64,000 bases of DNA from Owenia fusiformis (taxonomy: Eukaryota; Annelida; Polychaeta; Sabellida; Oweniidae). Each line of letters starts with the position of its first letter. The first letter of the stretch is position 1. The notes below the pieces were generated by a model, which saw only the letters and a list, made by a program, of their open reading frames with translations, did no database searches and had not been told where the DNA came from. This document shows, piece by piece, positions 35,130-48,140 of the stretch. The position numbers and the translations under genes were made by a program. The DNA lies in the NCBI GenBank assembly GCA_903813345.2, contig CAIIXF020000011.1:24174166-24238165 (forward strand), written 5' to 3'.

Positions 35130-37560
35130 AGGGAATGCGAAGTTTTGTCCTTTAAACTTGATAATAAGTTAGAATAAAGATACATCTTTCAATCCAACTT
35201 CGTTTTATTGTTCTATCATTATCCTTTTAATTGTTATTGAGCCCCGGGTTTTGCATATGAACTGGACCACGGAGCTGCCATTTCAACCGTAAAGTGGTTC
35301 TTTACGACATTGTTATGACGTCATTGATGCCAGATTGATGCCTTGGCATTCCAAAAGTTTTGTGGCGCCATTTTTGAATCAAAAAATGAATGCCGAGTTG
35401 TTGCCATTCCAAAACCAAATAAATAATTTTAAAGGAACTAAAAGAATACGTATATATCACCCATAATAAAGAACGATTTCAATAGAATATTAATGCCGGC
35501 ATTTTCGTAATTGCTTTTTACCTATCTAGACATGGAATGCAGGTTACATTTATTCTTTATTTACACTTGAAACAATCTGGGATTCTTGACTTTTTAACTT
35601 TTATTAGGTCTAGCGCTAAATGCGAACAGAGAATGCTTATTCTATCAGGCGAATGCAAATTATTTGAACAAAACATAATAAAAGTAATTCAACCAACCCA
35701 TCTTGAATTTCCAAGAATGCAATCTCGGTGATGATTTAATTTGCTAGTCTCATTACAAAAATACGTGTTCGTACTTTAATATTCATTGCATTTATGTTAT
35801 CTTTAACACAAGTATTCGAAGAACATTTTAAAATTAAATTTTAAAACCGTATTCAATTACTATGATTATGAGGAAAAACTACGATTCCGTACGGCTGATA
35901 AATGATGACGCACGATCAGCGTAGGGCGGCCCTACGACTTGCGTAGTTTTTCTTGAAGGCATCCACAAGGGGTTCTATGGCCTTCTATGGTTCGGAAAGG
36001 TCAATTGTAACCAATGAAATCCAAGGGCAGCCGCAAGTCGACCGTGAACCCGACGTACGGCCGTCGTGGGACTTACGGTTTGGCTGCTGCTTGTTGATAT
36101 CTACAGTGACCACAGGAAAGAAAAGTTTTTAACTCCGACTCTACGCCCTGTAAAATCTGGATATGCCGTGTACGTAGACCGCAAGGTAACCTTAAGTCGA
36201 CTGTAGTTTTCATGTTTGCCGCAGAAATTTACTGATTTCAGGGAAATACGATCGACGTGTGGTCACATTGAGCAAATGTGACTGAAGCTTTTAAAGTTCC
36301 ACTTATTTTCCGATATAGAAAAACAAAAGGTTGTATGCCATAAAATTGAAAATCATTATTTGGAAAATACTATACAGCTGTACTTACCACGGATGTTATA
36401 TAATCAAATTCGAGCTCAAAATCAGGAATTGTTTTTAACAAAAAATAACAATAAATATTAAAATATTGGCGTACTATCAATACGGCAATCGCCTTATCGT
36501 CGTTGAAATGAAGTATACTACAATCGACCCCATCGTCTCCCCCGCATCACTGGAATGTTATGAGCCTTCTCTTGTCATGATCCAAGGTGAAATACAATTG
36601 AATTTTGAAAAGCTTTTTTGTCATATTGAATGTCGCTATTACGGTGATATGATGATTGAAATTGGTCGTTTAACAACTGAGAAAAATTAAACATTACGTA
36701 TTATGACATGTCCTTGTGGCATGTCCTTGTAAAGCTATTGCCAATCTTAATATTTAGGAGATTGACATTTACATACGTATCATTTAGACGACATCGATTT
36801 TTCGTTTTTTGTTTGCGTTTTTCATCAGAATCTAAATGGTAAACACTTTAGGGAGTTACTGTTTCATTGGGTTACTACTTTTAGTTTTATTTCTTTCATT
36901 CTCCAATATGCACCTATTCATATTTGAATAGAATACTACAGATTGAAGAAATCTACCATTTATGATTAGGTAAGAAAGCGGCAGTATGCCTATTTGCTGA
37001 CGTATACCTTATCATTATATAAAATAATTCTAGTGGATATATAATGCGATGACTTTTCAGTCAAAACCAGTTAAATTGCGAATCGGGCAGCCGATATCTC
37101 ATAAGTTTAGTGATTTTTCTACCTAGCCTATAAACTTACTATATCACATTGGAGAAAATAAATACTAACATTTGAAAAAAGGCATTGCAACAATTCAATT
37201 TCTATGAAGAATATATTGAAACAACCTTTCCAAATATATAATATGATATGGACATGAACATGCGGCAACAATGTTAAGCGGACAGAAGTAGTTATAAAAT
37301 ATCAATGAAATGTGTTCTATTTCTGCGATCCGAGTATGACGTGATTATATAGCGACACTTCCCCAGGCATCAATTTTAAGGCATCAATGACGTCATTGAT
37401 ACATAACAATGGCGGCATCCGCAGCGATCCAGATATGTGTACTTTGAACTTGAATTATATGTTAGTTCAAACACGATATGTCCCATGAGTGAGCTGAAGT
37501 GATAGATGATGGTTATAAGTAGTCAGTGTGTAAATTAGAACATGAAACTTCGCATTCCCT
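35130..37560. mobile_element. 2.4-kb TTAA-flanked DNA transposon, no recognisable transposase
   Basis: TTAA lies at 35126-35129 and 37561-37564. Ends AGGGAATGCGAAGTTT and AAACTTCGCATTCCCT are a perfect 16-bp inverted pair. Subterminal ATGACGTCATTGATGCC (35315 on) is repeated in inverted orientation near 37380. TTAA duplication is characteristic of piggyBac and Kolobok superfamilies. Only short frames occur inside (64 and 74 codons), so it is probably non-autonomous. A CpG-dense patch lies near 35880-36240. Confidence 0.75.
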
Positions 37561-38029
37561 TTAAATAACATTTTATTGCGTGTGGAAGACAGATATGTCA
37601 TCGTTGTGCGCATTTATGTTTGCTATCTATTTCTCAATGATGATACAATAAGTGCGTCATTCTACAGCCTTACGATGCAAATGGTAAGTGTTGATTCCGA
37701 TGTAAAAGATTAATTAGAGAGATACATTTATACAGATGTTGTTGTTGTTAGATTGATCACCTTATTTGCGTTGTCTGTTTACAAATCAATGTAAAAACTT
37801 TGAATTCGAATGTAAATGCTACTCTTTGTATGTGGTAAGTAAAGGATAAACAACGTATTTATTCTACATTTGGTACCACCTGTGAAGGATGCGTTGAATG
37901 TTTAGCACAGCGTAAGGTAAGTACATTTTTGATACGATTTGGATGTGCTCTTTAATGATTTCCACACTAAGTTCTATGATTGTGAACAATCCAGTGTGAC
38001 ATCAGGTTGGGAACTCATTTACTTAGACA

Positions 38030-38275
38030 AGTAAATATTCTATGATAACAACGAATGTTACATGATAGGAAAACGTTCCACGATTACAACAAAAGTTGAA
38101 TGATAAGTAAATATTCCATGATAACAACAAGTTACACGATAAGTAAACGTTCCACGATAACAACAAAAGTTACATGATTTAACAAGATGATAACGAAAGT
38201 TGAATGATAAGTAAATATTTCATGATAACAACAAAAGTTACACGATATGTAAACATACATGATAATAATTTAATT
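38030..38275 (-). repeat. Minisatellite (right array), inverted relative to 34190
   Basis: Units read GATAAGTAAATATTCCATGA / TAACAACAAAAGTTACAT, the reverse complement of the left array. The pair brackets the TTAA element. Confidence 0.85.
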
Positions 38276-40547
38276 TATGTTTTAATGATAAGAACACAGC
38301 TACGTAACCTACTAACTACTATACAAAGCTGATCAAACTGTTAGTTAACCTCTCTTCTATACATATAGTAAGTTACATATACTATCTGTACACTTATATT
38401 GGTTGTTGACACCGAAGGTAGACAAACGCTTCAAATAAATATATTATATTTCATGCGATCGAGTGATATAAAAAGACGGCAAATAACACACAAGGCCGTG
38501 ATGCATCTCTTATTATATTGGTGAGTTTGGTAGTACAGACATGCAAGTCAACATGTTTTTAAACTTCGATTGGTAAATACCCAAGTCCCAGGTTAGTAAA
38601 GTTATAAAGCCATAGAAAACAAGAGTGCTCTGTGTAAATATTTTATGAAGAATTTTTACGATCCAGTTTTAGTTAAGCGTTTATAGCATCTTGGTCGACC
38701 TTGGGATGATTATGCTAGGTGAGGGTGACATGTAATGTATCTAGTTAGTAAGTTATCTATGCTTTAAACACAGATGTTTATGGTTGTATGTATTTGTTAT
38801 TCGGAAAGACTAAACGGGATGTCATGCCCACAGCCACATTTCACCACAGAATTTGTTTGGACTAGCCTATATTTGAGAGTTTTCAAAGTAAGATTTTCAA
38901 CGATTTTCCTGTAAAATTGGTACCACTTTGCTTAAAATTAGCATATTTAAAATCAATTTGACAAAGAGCTCTTCAATAAAAGTAGAGCTCTGAAAAATCA
39001 AAGCTCCGGCCTGATAAAGCTTGCTGGGATTGGGTGTTTGTTTCTTTATATATTTGACCAGTGATTCATTGCTATGTTGCCCATGAAACGCCAAAACTAC
39101 TCTACTTTAAACTACGAGCAAAACTGGAATGTATTTTTAGTTCAGTTTGATAAGTCGAAACACTAGAATAATGGTTAAGTTTGTTAAGGGTTTTCGATTG
39201 CATCTTAACATGTTTCATCCCTTGGTAACCAACAGCAACAAAATGCCGATAAGTAACTGTGAGTAGTAGCAAAATTGAGGATTCCGAACCACAAATAGGT
39301 CGCCATACCCTCTTCCTCATCTTCAGTTAGTATGTAGACTGCATGCGCTTAGGGTAATACCGGTGTGAGTGATATGGTTTGCCAACTTGAACTTAGGAAA
39401 ATCGTTTGTAAAGGGCATGTGAATTGGTTAGATTCTTTATGTATTAATTATTAAATATGGATACATGGACAAGTAATAACATTGTCGTCACAAATTGACG
39501 TTTAATTTATACAGGATGTAATAAATATCGTTTTATACGTCATTTTCATATTTTAACGAGAATAAAAATAGGATAGATCCCCGGGGATAGATCACATAAA
39601 GTCAGATATGACTGTAATTACAAATCCTGTTACGCGATCACGACATCTCAATTCTCAGACATGATATGCCATGGTATTATGGGTTAGATTTGGTGATAAT
39701 GAGAGAGCATGTTTCTGGTGAAACAGAAAGATGCGATGAATGTATCAGAATGGTAATTATATAACCGAGTAATAACACAAAGGTTAGTCGTTACTCATTA
39801 CGAGCATTCAGAGTAAAAGAATTAATAATTAAATGATTTTGTTCTTTCAGGTGAAACGGCATAAAGAAGATAATAAAAGAATTCAATTAACCAAGAATCG
39901 TGACATTAAAGCTTCGTTGCTGACTTTTCAAGCAGTCCAAGGCAATAGGCAACATTGAGATAACATTTAGATAACGTAACGTCAAAATCTCTCAAGATAT
40001 ACGTTCACAAACTTCAGACCAGCCTTCGCGAGGAGCACATTTAATGTATACATAGTCTGGATGAAGTCTATTACAGAGAAACAAGCCTTAGTTCTTGTAC
40101 ATTCTGAGGTTACGTCTGTTTAGAAGCCCTTAACATATCTGGCAGTTGCTTTTCTATTTTCAGACTGTATTGCAAAGGTCGAGAATTTCCACCTAGAATA
40201 GAGTCAGTTGGTAAATACATGCCGCATATACGCGATATGAAGAACAGTGCGCAATAGGAACATTGCATTGAAAGCCGGTAAATATAATCCAAGAGTCTAA
40301 AGAGAGAAAATAGAGAACAGCAATGTATAAGATAAGCTAATTACTTGATGAGATACAGATTTATAATTGGATAAATTGAGTAGGATAACGCCGACAAAGG
40401 ACGCTAAATTAAACGCTAAAAAACGTCAGACGAGAATAACTCTGATTTGTTTTCCTCGACCTCTGAGTATCATTGGCGTTGGAACGACATACAACTATTT
40501 AGAAATTAATCTTGTGTCTAGTTTGGAGCCCTTGGTTAACCTACAAG
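38276..40547. other. No gene recognised
   Basis: AT-rich sequence with small frames only (60-72 codons), none with a recognisable motif. The last few hundred bases may hold the promoter and 5' UTR of the gene at 40548, but I see no clear signal. Confidence 0.5.
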
Positions 40548-41360
40548 ATGACATCCCCGGATTCATACAGTTACATTGATCCAATGTATCACCAGTTCGA
40601 AGCCCATTTTCCGGACCGACATCTCCGGCTTGGCCCGCTATCTGGCGTCCCTGAAAACAAGGCGGTACCCAAAGGAGCAAAAAAGGGGAAAATGAGACGC
40701 AATCGTAACCAGGCGAGATATAAAACTCAGCCAATCACATTCGATGAGATCAAAGAAGTCGATGAGGAGAAGGAGGAGGACACAACTACAAAGAAAGGAG
40801 ATATCCTTAGTCAACTAACCGCATTCTCGAGGTCCATGGATGGTCTAATGCCAACGAAGAAAAATCTCAAGCTTGCGACGCCCTTATTGAGAACCCCATT
40901 GGGAAATATATCTGCCCCACTAGATATCGCTCATCCAAAGGTCAGAGACGGGCCATCGCCAATCCTTGAACAACCTCCTAAAGATTCCGAGCTTCAATTT
41001 ACGAGGCAAGATCTTGAAGAGCCTTCGTTAACCTCTTCTCGAACGGAACCTATATTGCCTTCACTAAAAACAGAATCTTCCTTATCATTAACGGATCCCA
41101 TATCATCCTCAACAAAAACGGAAACAAGCCCATCCGGCCCCGAGGGACAATCTAATCGGGATAATAAATCCTCTGATAAAACAGATAGACTGCTAGATTC
41201 GGAAACATCGTCTGCTGAACGCAAAATTGAGCAGACGGACGCCCTTGCTAAAAATGATTCATCAAAATGTATGGAATCCGACCCAAACAAGGATGAGTCA
41301 AAACTGAATGGAAGTAATTTGACAAGTGTGGATACAGCGAAATCAACGGCAGATACATAA
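40548..41360 (+). CDS. Unidentified disordered protein, 270 residues, single exon
   Basis: I chose ATG 40548; the frame is open for 12 more codons upstream without another ATG. I do not recognise the family. The N-terminus (MTSPDSYSYIDPMYHQFEAH) is aromatic-rich. It is followed by a basic patch (KGAKKGKMRRNRNQARYK, 42-59) and TQPITFDEIKEVDEEKEED (60-78), which looks like a conserved short motif. A DILSQLTAFSRSMDGLMP segment (85-102) could form a helix. From about 130 on it is Ser/Thr/Glu/Lys-rich and disordered, with degenerate LKTESS/TKTETS repeats (173-196). No signal peptide or membrane segment is present. Codon use looks protein-like and GC is higher than in flanks. The basic patch suggests nuclear location; that is inference. 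Confidence 0.65.
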   Translation: MTSPDSYSYIDPMYHQFEAHFPDRHLRLGPLSGVPENKAVPKGAKKGKMRRNRNQARYKTQPITFDEIKEVDEEKEEDTTTKKGDILSQLTAFSRSMDGLMPTKKNLKLATPLLRTPLGNISAPLDIAHPKVRDGPSPILEQPPKDSELQFTRQDLEEPSLTSSRTEPILPSLKTESSLSLTDPISSSTKTETSPSGPEGQSNRDNKSSDKTDRLLDSETSSAERKIEQTDALAKNDSSKCMESDPNKDESKLNGSNLTSVDTAKSTADT

Positions 41361-42045
41361 TATTTTGAACAGTAAGGTTGTGCTGAACTTTGTATTTATT
41401 ACCACGATGTATGAGGAGTGTTTTCTCAAACTTTGAGATTTAAGAACTACCATGACCTGCCATCTTTCGAATGAACAACAAATGGATTGAAAGAAGGCAA
41501 AAATGTAATGTTGAGCGAAAATGGATTAATTTCATGGTCTTTCTGACGTGCCGCAATTTTTCAGACAGTCTAAAGTATCATCTCCATACTTAATCGGCAT
41601 CGCTTTTGATTGATCACAGTGAATGCTTGTAGTAATAAGAGTGTTATCAATCCATAGGCTACTGTATTGTTTTTGCATAGTCTTACATAAAGTCTGTATG
41701 TATAGTGTATACGGAAAGGTTTTTCTTATGACTGGTCATGGGTGATGTTAACGTTCTAAATCTGACTACGACAGAACATGTAGCAAAGGAGTGGATCGAT
41801 GCAAGAAGGTGAAACATCATGGCACCTTTTGACAAAAGTGTCAAAAAAAGATTAAGAAAACCATGTCACTTTTAACTGTCAGCAATTTTGTTTGAAAGTG
41901 ATCATATTCTCAGTTCATGAATATTTCCAGTTCTCTACAACGAAATCGGCGACTTGGGCAAAATCTAGGATCTCTTAATGTTGAAAAAGAGTTGTGAGGA
42001 TACTAGATACCTGCCCATAGAAAACTTTCGTTTGCTCTCTTTGTC

Positions 42046-42051
42046 ATTAAA
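42046..42051 (+). terminator. Candidate polyadenylation signal ATTAAA
   Basis: It lies 0.7 kb after the stop of the 40548 gene. AATAAA near 42655 is an alternative. Confidence 0.25.
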
Positions 42052-42262
42052 CCAAATGTGCAAAATTCCTTAGACATGGGACTAATATGTAAATCATCTT
42101 GTAATTCACATGTTAATTATCCTTGTACTGATCACTAACTATATATACAGTTACACATTTAATATCAAATGTTATATACTCGTTTGATAATTTAGTTGTT
42201 GACGAAAGCATCATATTTATATTAGGTAATTGGTTAAAAGTAGGCGTGATATTTGCTTCATA

Positions 42263-42476
42263 CATGGGCGTAGTCAGACACGAGGCATACCGACATTTTA
42301 AAGAAAAAATATATAATTCAGACGTTTCTTTTTCATCGAACCTGTTAAAATGAAGTTAAATGAGAGTATCTTAACTTAATTCTCGCCTCGTCTATTTAAT
42401 TTGCCTCACCTATTTAATTTGCCTCACCTATTTAAATTTGCCTCACCTATGTTTCTAGACCCTGGCTACGCCCCTG
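42263..42476. mobile_element. 214-bp CATGGGCGTAG...CTACGCCCCTG miniature element
   Basis: Ends CATGGGCGTAGTCAG and CTGGCTACGCCCCTG are an inverted pair. The right part contains four ~20-bp units of GCCTCACCTATTTAATTT (42385-42450). No clean target duplication is seen. Confidence 0.6.
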
Positions 42477-43269
42477 TCTATGTATTCTAAGTAAATCCAA
42501 ACTTTGTGAATATTTTTTTTCCAAAACAAAATGATATACTGTAGTAATAAAAACTACTCTCTTAATGTGACAAATAAATAGAGTTACGATCTTAATGATC
42601 CTCCCATTAGAAGCTGTCATGGCAAGTTTCAACATGAAATAGATGGCACCTGCTTATCAAGGAATAATTTCTGTAAATAAATATCTTACTGAAAGTAATA
42701 TCAAACTGTTAAAAGTATATATTGTAGAGACTTCACGTGTTTCACATTAACTGGAGCTCAATGGTCACTGGAAATCTAGTCATTTTAGTATTTGTTTGCA
42801 AACATATTCTGCTCAAGTAAAAAATTGAAGGAAAAATGTGAGCGCATATCAAGACTATTTATAACATAACAGTAGAATATATTTAATATAGCATATAGTG
42901 CATTGTTATACAAATGTGACTAATTACATTTAATACTTTTTACGTTTACACTTGCAAAATGACTACATTTATTTCATCACTATCACTTACATCAACACAA
43001 TGGCTTTTTGTCTGCCAATGCCACGGGGGTAAAGCAGACCCGATGATACAATGAGCTTGCTCGGCGGTATCATGACTGTGTAACGGGTCTTAATGTATAT
43101 GTGTGCTCGGCGGTAGGTTCAAACAACGCGGATCCTCAAAGCACGTGCTCATGGTATCATCGTGGGTTAACACCCGTGCAATGCCATTATCTATCATTTG
43201 AATTCTTGATATTTATGTTTTTGTGGAACTTTAGTTTCATCTGAACGAGCAGTAGTTGAGGACGCTAAC

Positions 43270-44105
43270 AGTAAAAGTAGCACAATACAAATGTGGTGCA
43301 TTACAATACAATGTAGTGCAATATGATAAGTGTTGTACAATTCAGTGTACTTGAAGAAGGCAATAATACCAAATATTACAATTAAGTTCATTACAATGCA
43401 ATGTAGTGTAATATAATGAAGTGAAGCTCAGTACAGTGCAGTGTATTACAATTTAGTGCAATACAATGCAATGTAGTGCATTACAATTAAATGAAGTGCA
43501 ATATGATTCAGAACAGCACAGTACCATGCAGTGCATAACAATGTAGTGCATTACAATATAATGTAGTGCAATATAATGAAGAGGAGCAGTGCTTTTCAAT
43601 GCAATACAGTACAATCTGATGAGGTACAGCACATTATTACATTGCAGTGCATTACAATGTAGTGCATTACAATTCAATGAAATTCAATAGGATGAAGTGA
43701 AACACGGTACAATGCAGTGCATTACAATGTAGTGCATTACAATTCAATGAAATTCAATAGGATGAAGTGCAACACGGTACAATACAGTGCATTACAATGT
43801 AGTGTATTACAATTCAATGAAATTCAATAGGATGAAGTGTAACACGATACAATGCAGTGCATTACAATGTAGTGCATTACAATTCAATGAAATTCAATAG
43901 GATGAAGTGCAACACGGTACAATACAGTGCATTACAATGTAGTGTATTACAATTCAATGAAATTCAATAGGATGAAGTGTAACACGATACAATGCAGTGC
44001 ATTACAATGCAGTGCTTTACAATTCAATGAAATTCAATAGGATGACGTGTAACACGGTACAATAGAGTGCATTACAATGTAGTGCATTACAATGTAGTGC
44101 ATTGT
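43270..44105. repeat. GTGCATTACAAT minisatellite maturing into a 70-bp array with 140-bp dimers
   Basis: The left part (43270-43690) is degenerate GTAGTGCA/ATTACAAT repeats. From 43689 the phrase AGGATGAAGTG recurs every 70 bp (43689, 43759, 43829, 43899, 43969; a variant at 44039). Alternate units differ (GTGCAACACGGTACAATAC versus GTGTAACACGATACAATGC), giving a 140-bp higher-order repeat. Minus-strand frames rich in Cys/His/Asn over it are artefacts. From 42477 to 43269 I see no gene. Confidence 0.9.
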
Positions 44106-44433
44106 GTGATGATCTGCTAACAGTTCATGAACTGTAAAACATGGAATGTTGTACTTACACATACAACACACTGCCCTGTTGACAGCACAAGAGCTTGCTA
44201 AGGTAAGATAAACAAAACAAAACAGAATACAAAATTGAATACACCAAAATTGCTGTAACATTATTCAATGCCTTTTTTGCTGTAGACTAATATGCTTTAT
44301 GTTTACCATTATTGGTGTTTAGGAAGTTACAAACAAAAATACTGTACTCTCATTGGTATATATGTCAATGTTAACAGAATAGAACTAGGTGTCAAAGCTA
44401 CCAGTATCTACTACATACAGTCTACTTAGTATA

Positions 44434-44590
44434 TACAGTGAAACCTGTAAAGTGGAACATCTCTAGAAGTGGAACATTTTTAGAATCCCAAGACTAACTG
44501 ACTTAATTTTAAATGAACCTCTATAAGTGGAACACCTCCTAAGTGGAACATTTTTAGAGGTACCAAAGGAGCTCCACTTAGATACCAAGG
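44434..44590. repeat. Copy of the AACACC family
   Basis: It starts ACAGTGAAACCTGTAAAGTG and contains GTGGAACATTTTTAGA, CTAACTGACTTAATTTTAAA and TAAGTGGAACACCTCC, like the array at 49946. Confidence 0.7.
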
Positions 44591-45066
44591 TATACTGAGG
44601 TCATTAAAATAATCTTTGTGAATTCCTGCGTCTATAGAATGTCATTCTGAGAAAAAGTACCTAATTTAATATGCATTTAGTGTGTTTAAGATTTTTACTG
44701 TCTGATATGTTTTATTGCAATGTTACACAAAAATGAATGCATCATCTTGGCTGTTGGATTATTCCATCCATTTCTACTACATTTTCAATGGAAAGACAAA
44801 AAAAAAATGTGACAAAACCCTGATAATGTACAGTACAGAAGTTGTCAACAGCTAATTATAACAGGAATGTCCATATTTCAATTTGTACATTTCACATTTT
44901 ATTTATGCAATTTCATAAGGTTGCATGTTGATCATTAGCATTTTTTTGATTATGTGTTAATAAACTATACTGTATTTAAATAATGGAAAATATAAAATTG
45001 AAAAATAGCTGTATACAATCTTGTATTGTACATACATACTTACATATACTATTGAATGTAAACATG

Positions 45067-45208
45067 ACAAGGCATGAACACGCAATATGTCACCACCTAC
45101 CATTTGATACAGATACTGACCACTGAAAGTCAAACACCAACTGATGAGCACCATACACAAAAAAGTCGGAGACTACAACAATATGGCAGCACTTGTGGTG
45201 GTGACATA
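45067..45208 (-). repeat. Reverse copy of the GTGGTGACAT interspersed repeat
   Basis: It runs from GACAAGGCATGAACACGC and TATGTCACCACCTACC to CACTTGTGGTGGTGACAT; the inverted ends are clear here. Confidence 0.65.
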
Positions 45209-45210
45209 AT

Positions 45211-45348
45211 AGGGAATTTAAGCTTGCATATAAAATTGAAATGCCAACCTAACACGTACATGTATGACCAATCGCCAATACAAATGCATCGCTTGAATAT
45301 TTTCCATTCACGTTTAGGTTGTGAAAAACATTGCAAGCTTAAACTTCC
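45211..45348. repeat. Short inverted-repeat element
   Basis: GGGAATTTAAGCTTGCA at the left is inverted at the right (TGCAAGCTTAAACTTCC). About half of it, including TTTAGGTTGTGAAA and CAAATGCATCGCTT, is found reverse-complemented at 58198. From 45349 to 45790 I see no gene. Confidence 0.6.
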
Positions 45349-45790
45349 GAATAAATGATGAACGTTATAGAATAGGTATAAGTAGTATTACACATACATA
45401 TGAACTTTTGAATTATTAATATAAAATGGGACTAGTTTGTGCTTGTTCTTTTACATCAAAAATTCTGTCACATGAACAAAAGTGGACAAAATGGACAAAA
45501 GTGAAAATCATGGACCCTGATCCCTAATAAGGGATGGTGTCCAATTTTCAACATTTATGGAATAATTAAGTTAATCTCATAAGGGGAAGGGGGTAAATAA
45601 TGATTCTGTTGTCAAAAAATGTTGATTTTTAATATTCAAGTGAAGTACAAATCAACATTTTAAAAATTAGGGGGAGGAGAACCACTATAATATCAACTTC
45701 GTTTTTCCACTACCATTGAGAATCGGACACCACCCCTAATTTATATTTTCAAAATGTGTATAAAGTTTATACCATATTTGCCTCTGTACT

Positions 45791-46228
45791 GTCACTTAGA
45801 CTGTATACTTAACATGCTGCACTTAAACATGTTAAATTAACAGATGGTTTTTGTTATGAAACAGAAAGTGACCTCATTACATTCACTGCAAGTTTCTGTT
45901 TCATATTAATTAAAATATTTCCCACTTCAAGAGCATCTCACCAGTATTATCCATTATTATCAACTTCTACATACAAGCTTACATCAAAGCTGAAGATAAA
46001 TCTGAATAACTAAGTCACTTAGACTCTATACTTAACATGCTGCACTTAAACATGTTAAATTAACAGATGGTTTTTGTTATGAAACAGAAAGTGACCTCAT
46101 TTCTTTCATTGCAAGTTTCTGTTTCATATTAATTAAAATATTTCCCACTTCAAGAGCATCTCACCAGTATTATCCATTATTATCAACTTCTACATACAAC
46201 CTTACATACAAGCTGAAGATATTAATTA
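45791..46228. repeat. Recent 223-bp tandem duplication
   Basis: Copy 1 starts GTCACTTAGACTGTATACTT (45791); copy 2 starts GTCACTTAGACTCTATACTT (46014). The copies differ at only a few positions, so the duplication is young. Confidence 0.9.
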
Positions 46229-48140
46229 CAGAACAAAACATTTATGTGATACAGAAAGGTTTAATATATTTTTGTTATATTTATTTAGCAAGGGAATACC
46301 TTTATAAATTGGCTTTGTTTGATAGGTTGAACCTCAACATAAAAATTTTAAATTAACTTCCTGGTTTCAGATACAAGAGCCTAAATAGGCTAGGTTAAAT
46401 TAATTTGTGTTTCACATTTTTTGCTTATCTGTTTTCAAATGTCAATTAAATCACAACCATTTGATTGTTACAATTTCAGTGCATGGCTTGAACCTCATTT
46501 GGTTATTTTTATAAAAATATGAAAATGCATTTTAACCAGATTTTAGACAAAATAGAAAAAATGTAAAAATAATGAACCAAAAAGTGATTTTCCCTCATCT
46601 ATTTTATTTAGAAAAAGATGGGGAGTTAAATAATTTTCTTTGGCCTAAGTAGGATAAACCAAGAAGGTAAGCAAATTGTCTCAGTTATGGTTACTAGTAT
46701 ATTTTCTACTATGTTTCGAGTTCTTTAAGGATATTATAATTATGGTTGGTGTACAATACACGGGAGTACAGACCTAATTCTGAAATCTACATATGAAAAT
46801 CCCTTAAACATTGTTGAATTGAGAATCAGAGAATGATAGTAACAAATCCATAGATTATAACACTTTCTTTTTTGTTAATTGTCACATTTAAGTATTTATT
46901 TTTATTGACATTTCTGTCTCTTGAATCATTTATAATCTCCCTGTTAAAGAAGATGATCTTTTGACTGCTTTTAAGATATCATAAAAATGTTGCACAGGAT
47001 TTTCCAACCCTTCTGGCAGATGTGTTACCTCGGGTGTTAAGTGTTTGTGCGAATATACGAATTGGAATGTATATGAGATAATACATTACATTCAATAAAT
47101 GCAAATCGGCTTTGGATTTTCTCAACATATTTTAAATAAATGTCTGCCCAAATATGGCATGAATAAAAGTAACGTAATATGTAAAAATTATTACATGTAG
47201 AACACAATTGTGGAACACAAATATGGGTAAATGTAATAATTACGCAATATGAGGGAAGGGGACCATATTAGGGAGCACGCCCGAGTTACATGTAATTGGT
47301 CAAGATGTCAACCTTTAGATAGTATCTTTCAACCAACCAAGGAGGACATATGGACTATCATAGTGTTATAATCCATTTTTAAACAGCAATGATAGACTGT
47401 GACTGTTCAGAACACTTCACATGACCAGTTTATAATTCAATCTAACAAATTGAAGTTCATGGATGAGATGTGATATTTGATCTCAATATCACATAGCGCC
47501 ATGAAGACAATGTTGCTCAATGACAGTTTGTTTTTCCCCAATCTAAACTGTATTTGAGATTTCATCATCAGGACATGTTCTGTTCTTGAAATATGTTTTG
47601 TTTCATCAATAAAATTAAAACTGCTGGGTTATCCAATCAATTGATTGAGATTACAGCAGACTAAAATTGTGTGATAGTCATCATGGATGATAAAAGAGGT
47701 ATTTAGACAGCCAGAAAAACATAATCCATCTTGTTTTAACAAGTTCAAAAGAGAACAAGATTTAAAAAATACCAGAGCTACTAACAATGGTGTAAAAGAT
47801 TTCTTATGGCATTTTTAAACATAAGAAAGTTAAAAATGAATATATACATGTACAGTATATGCATTTATATGTCAACTGTCATGTGACTAATGCATTTAAG
47901 CTCATTTATACATGTTAGTCATGATGGTGTGATATACCAAATATCACCCCTCAGAAAAATATATATCACACTCTCAATAATGTAATAATACAATATGTGT
48001 ATTTTTTGTAGATCTCAATGGTATTGATGATTGTCAATAGATTGCAAATAAACAGATGGATTTAATTGTATACACTAACATCTCCAAGATAAAAATTATT
48101 GATAATACCGAACATATGTCAATACTGCATCTTGCTCAAT
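46229..48140. other. No gene recognised
   Basis: AT-rich intergenic sequence without long frames, tandem repeats or clear inverted termini. Confidence 0.5.

Noticed and set aside
43453-43677. Cys/His/Asn-rich minus-strand frames resembling a zinc-binding protein
   Set aside because: They are translations of the GTGCATTACAAT minisatellite.
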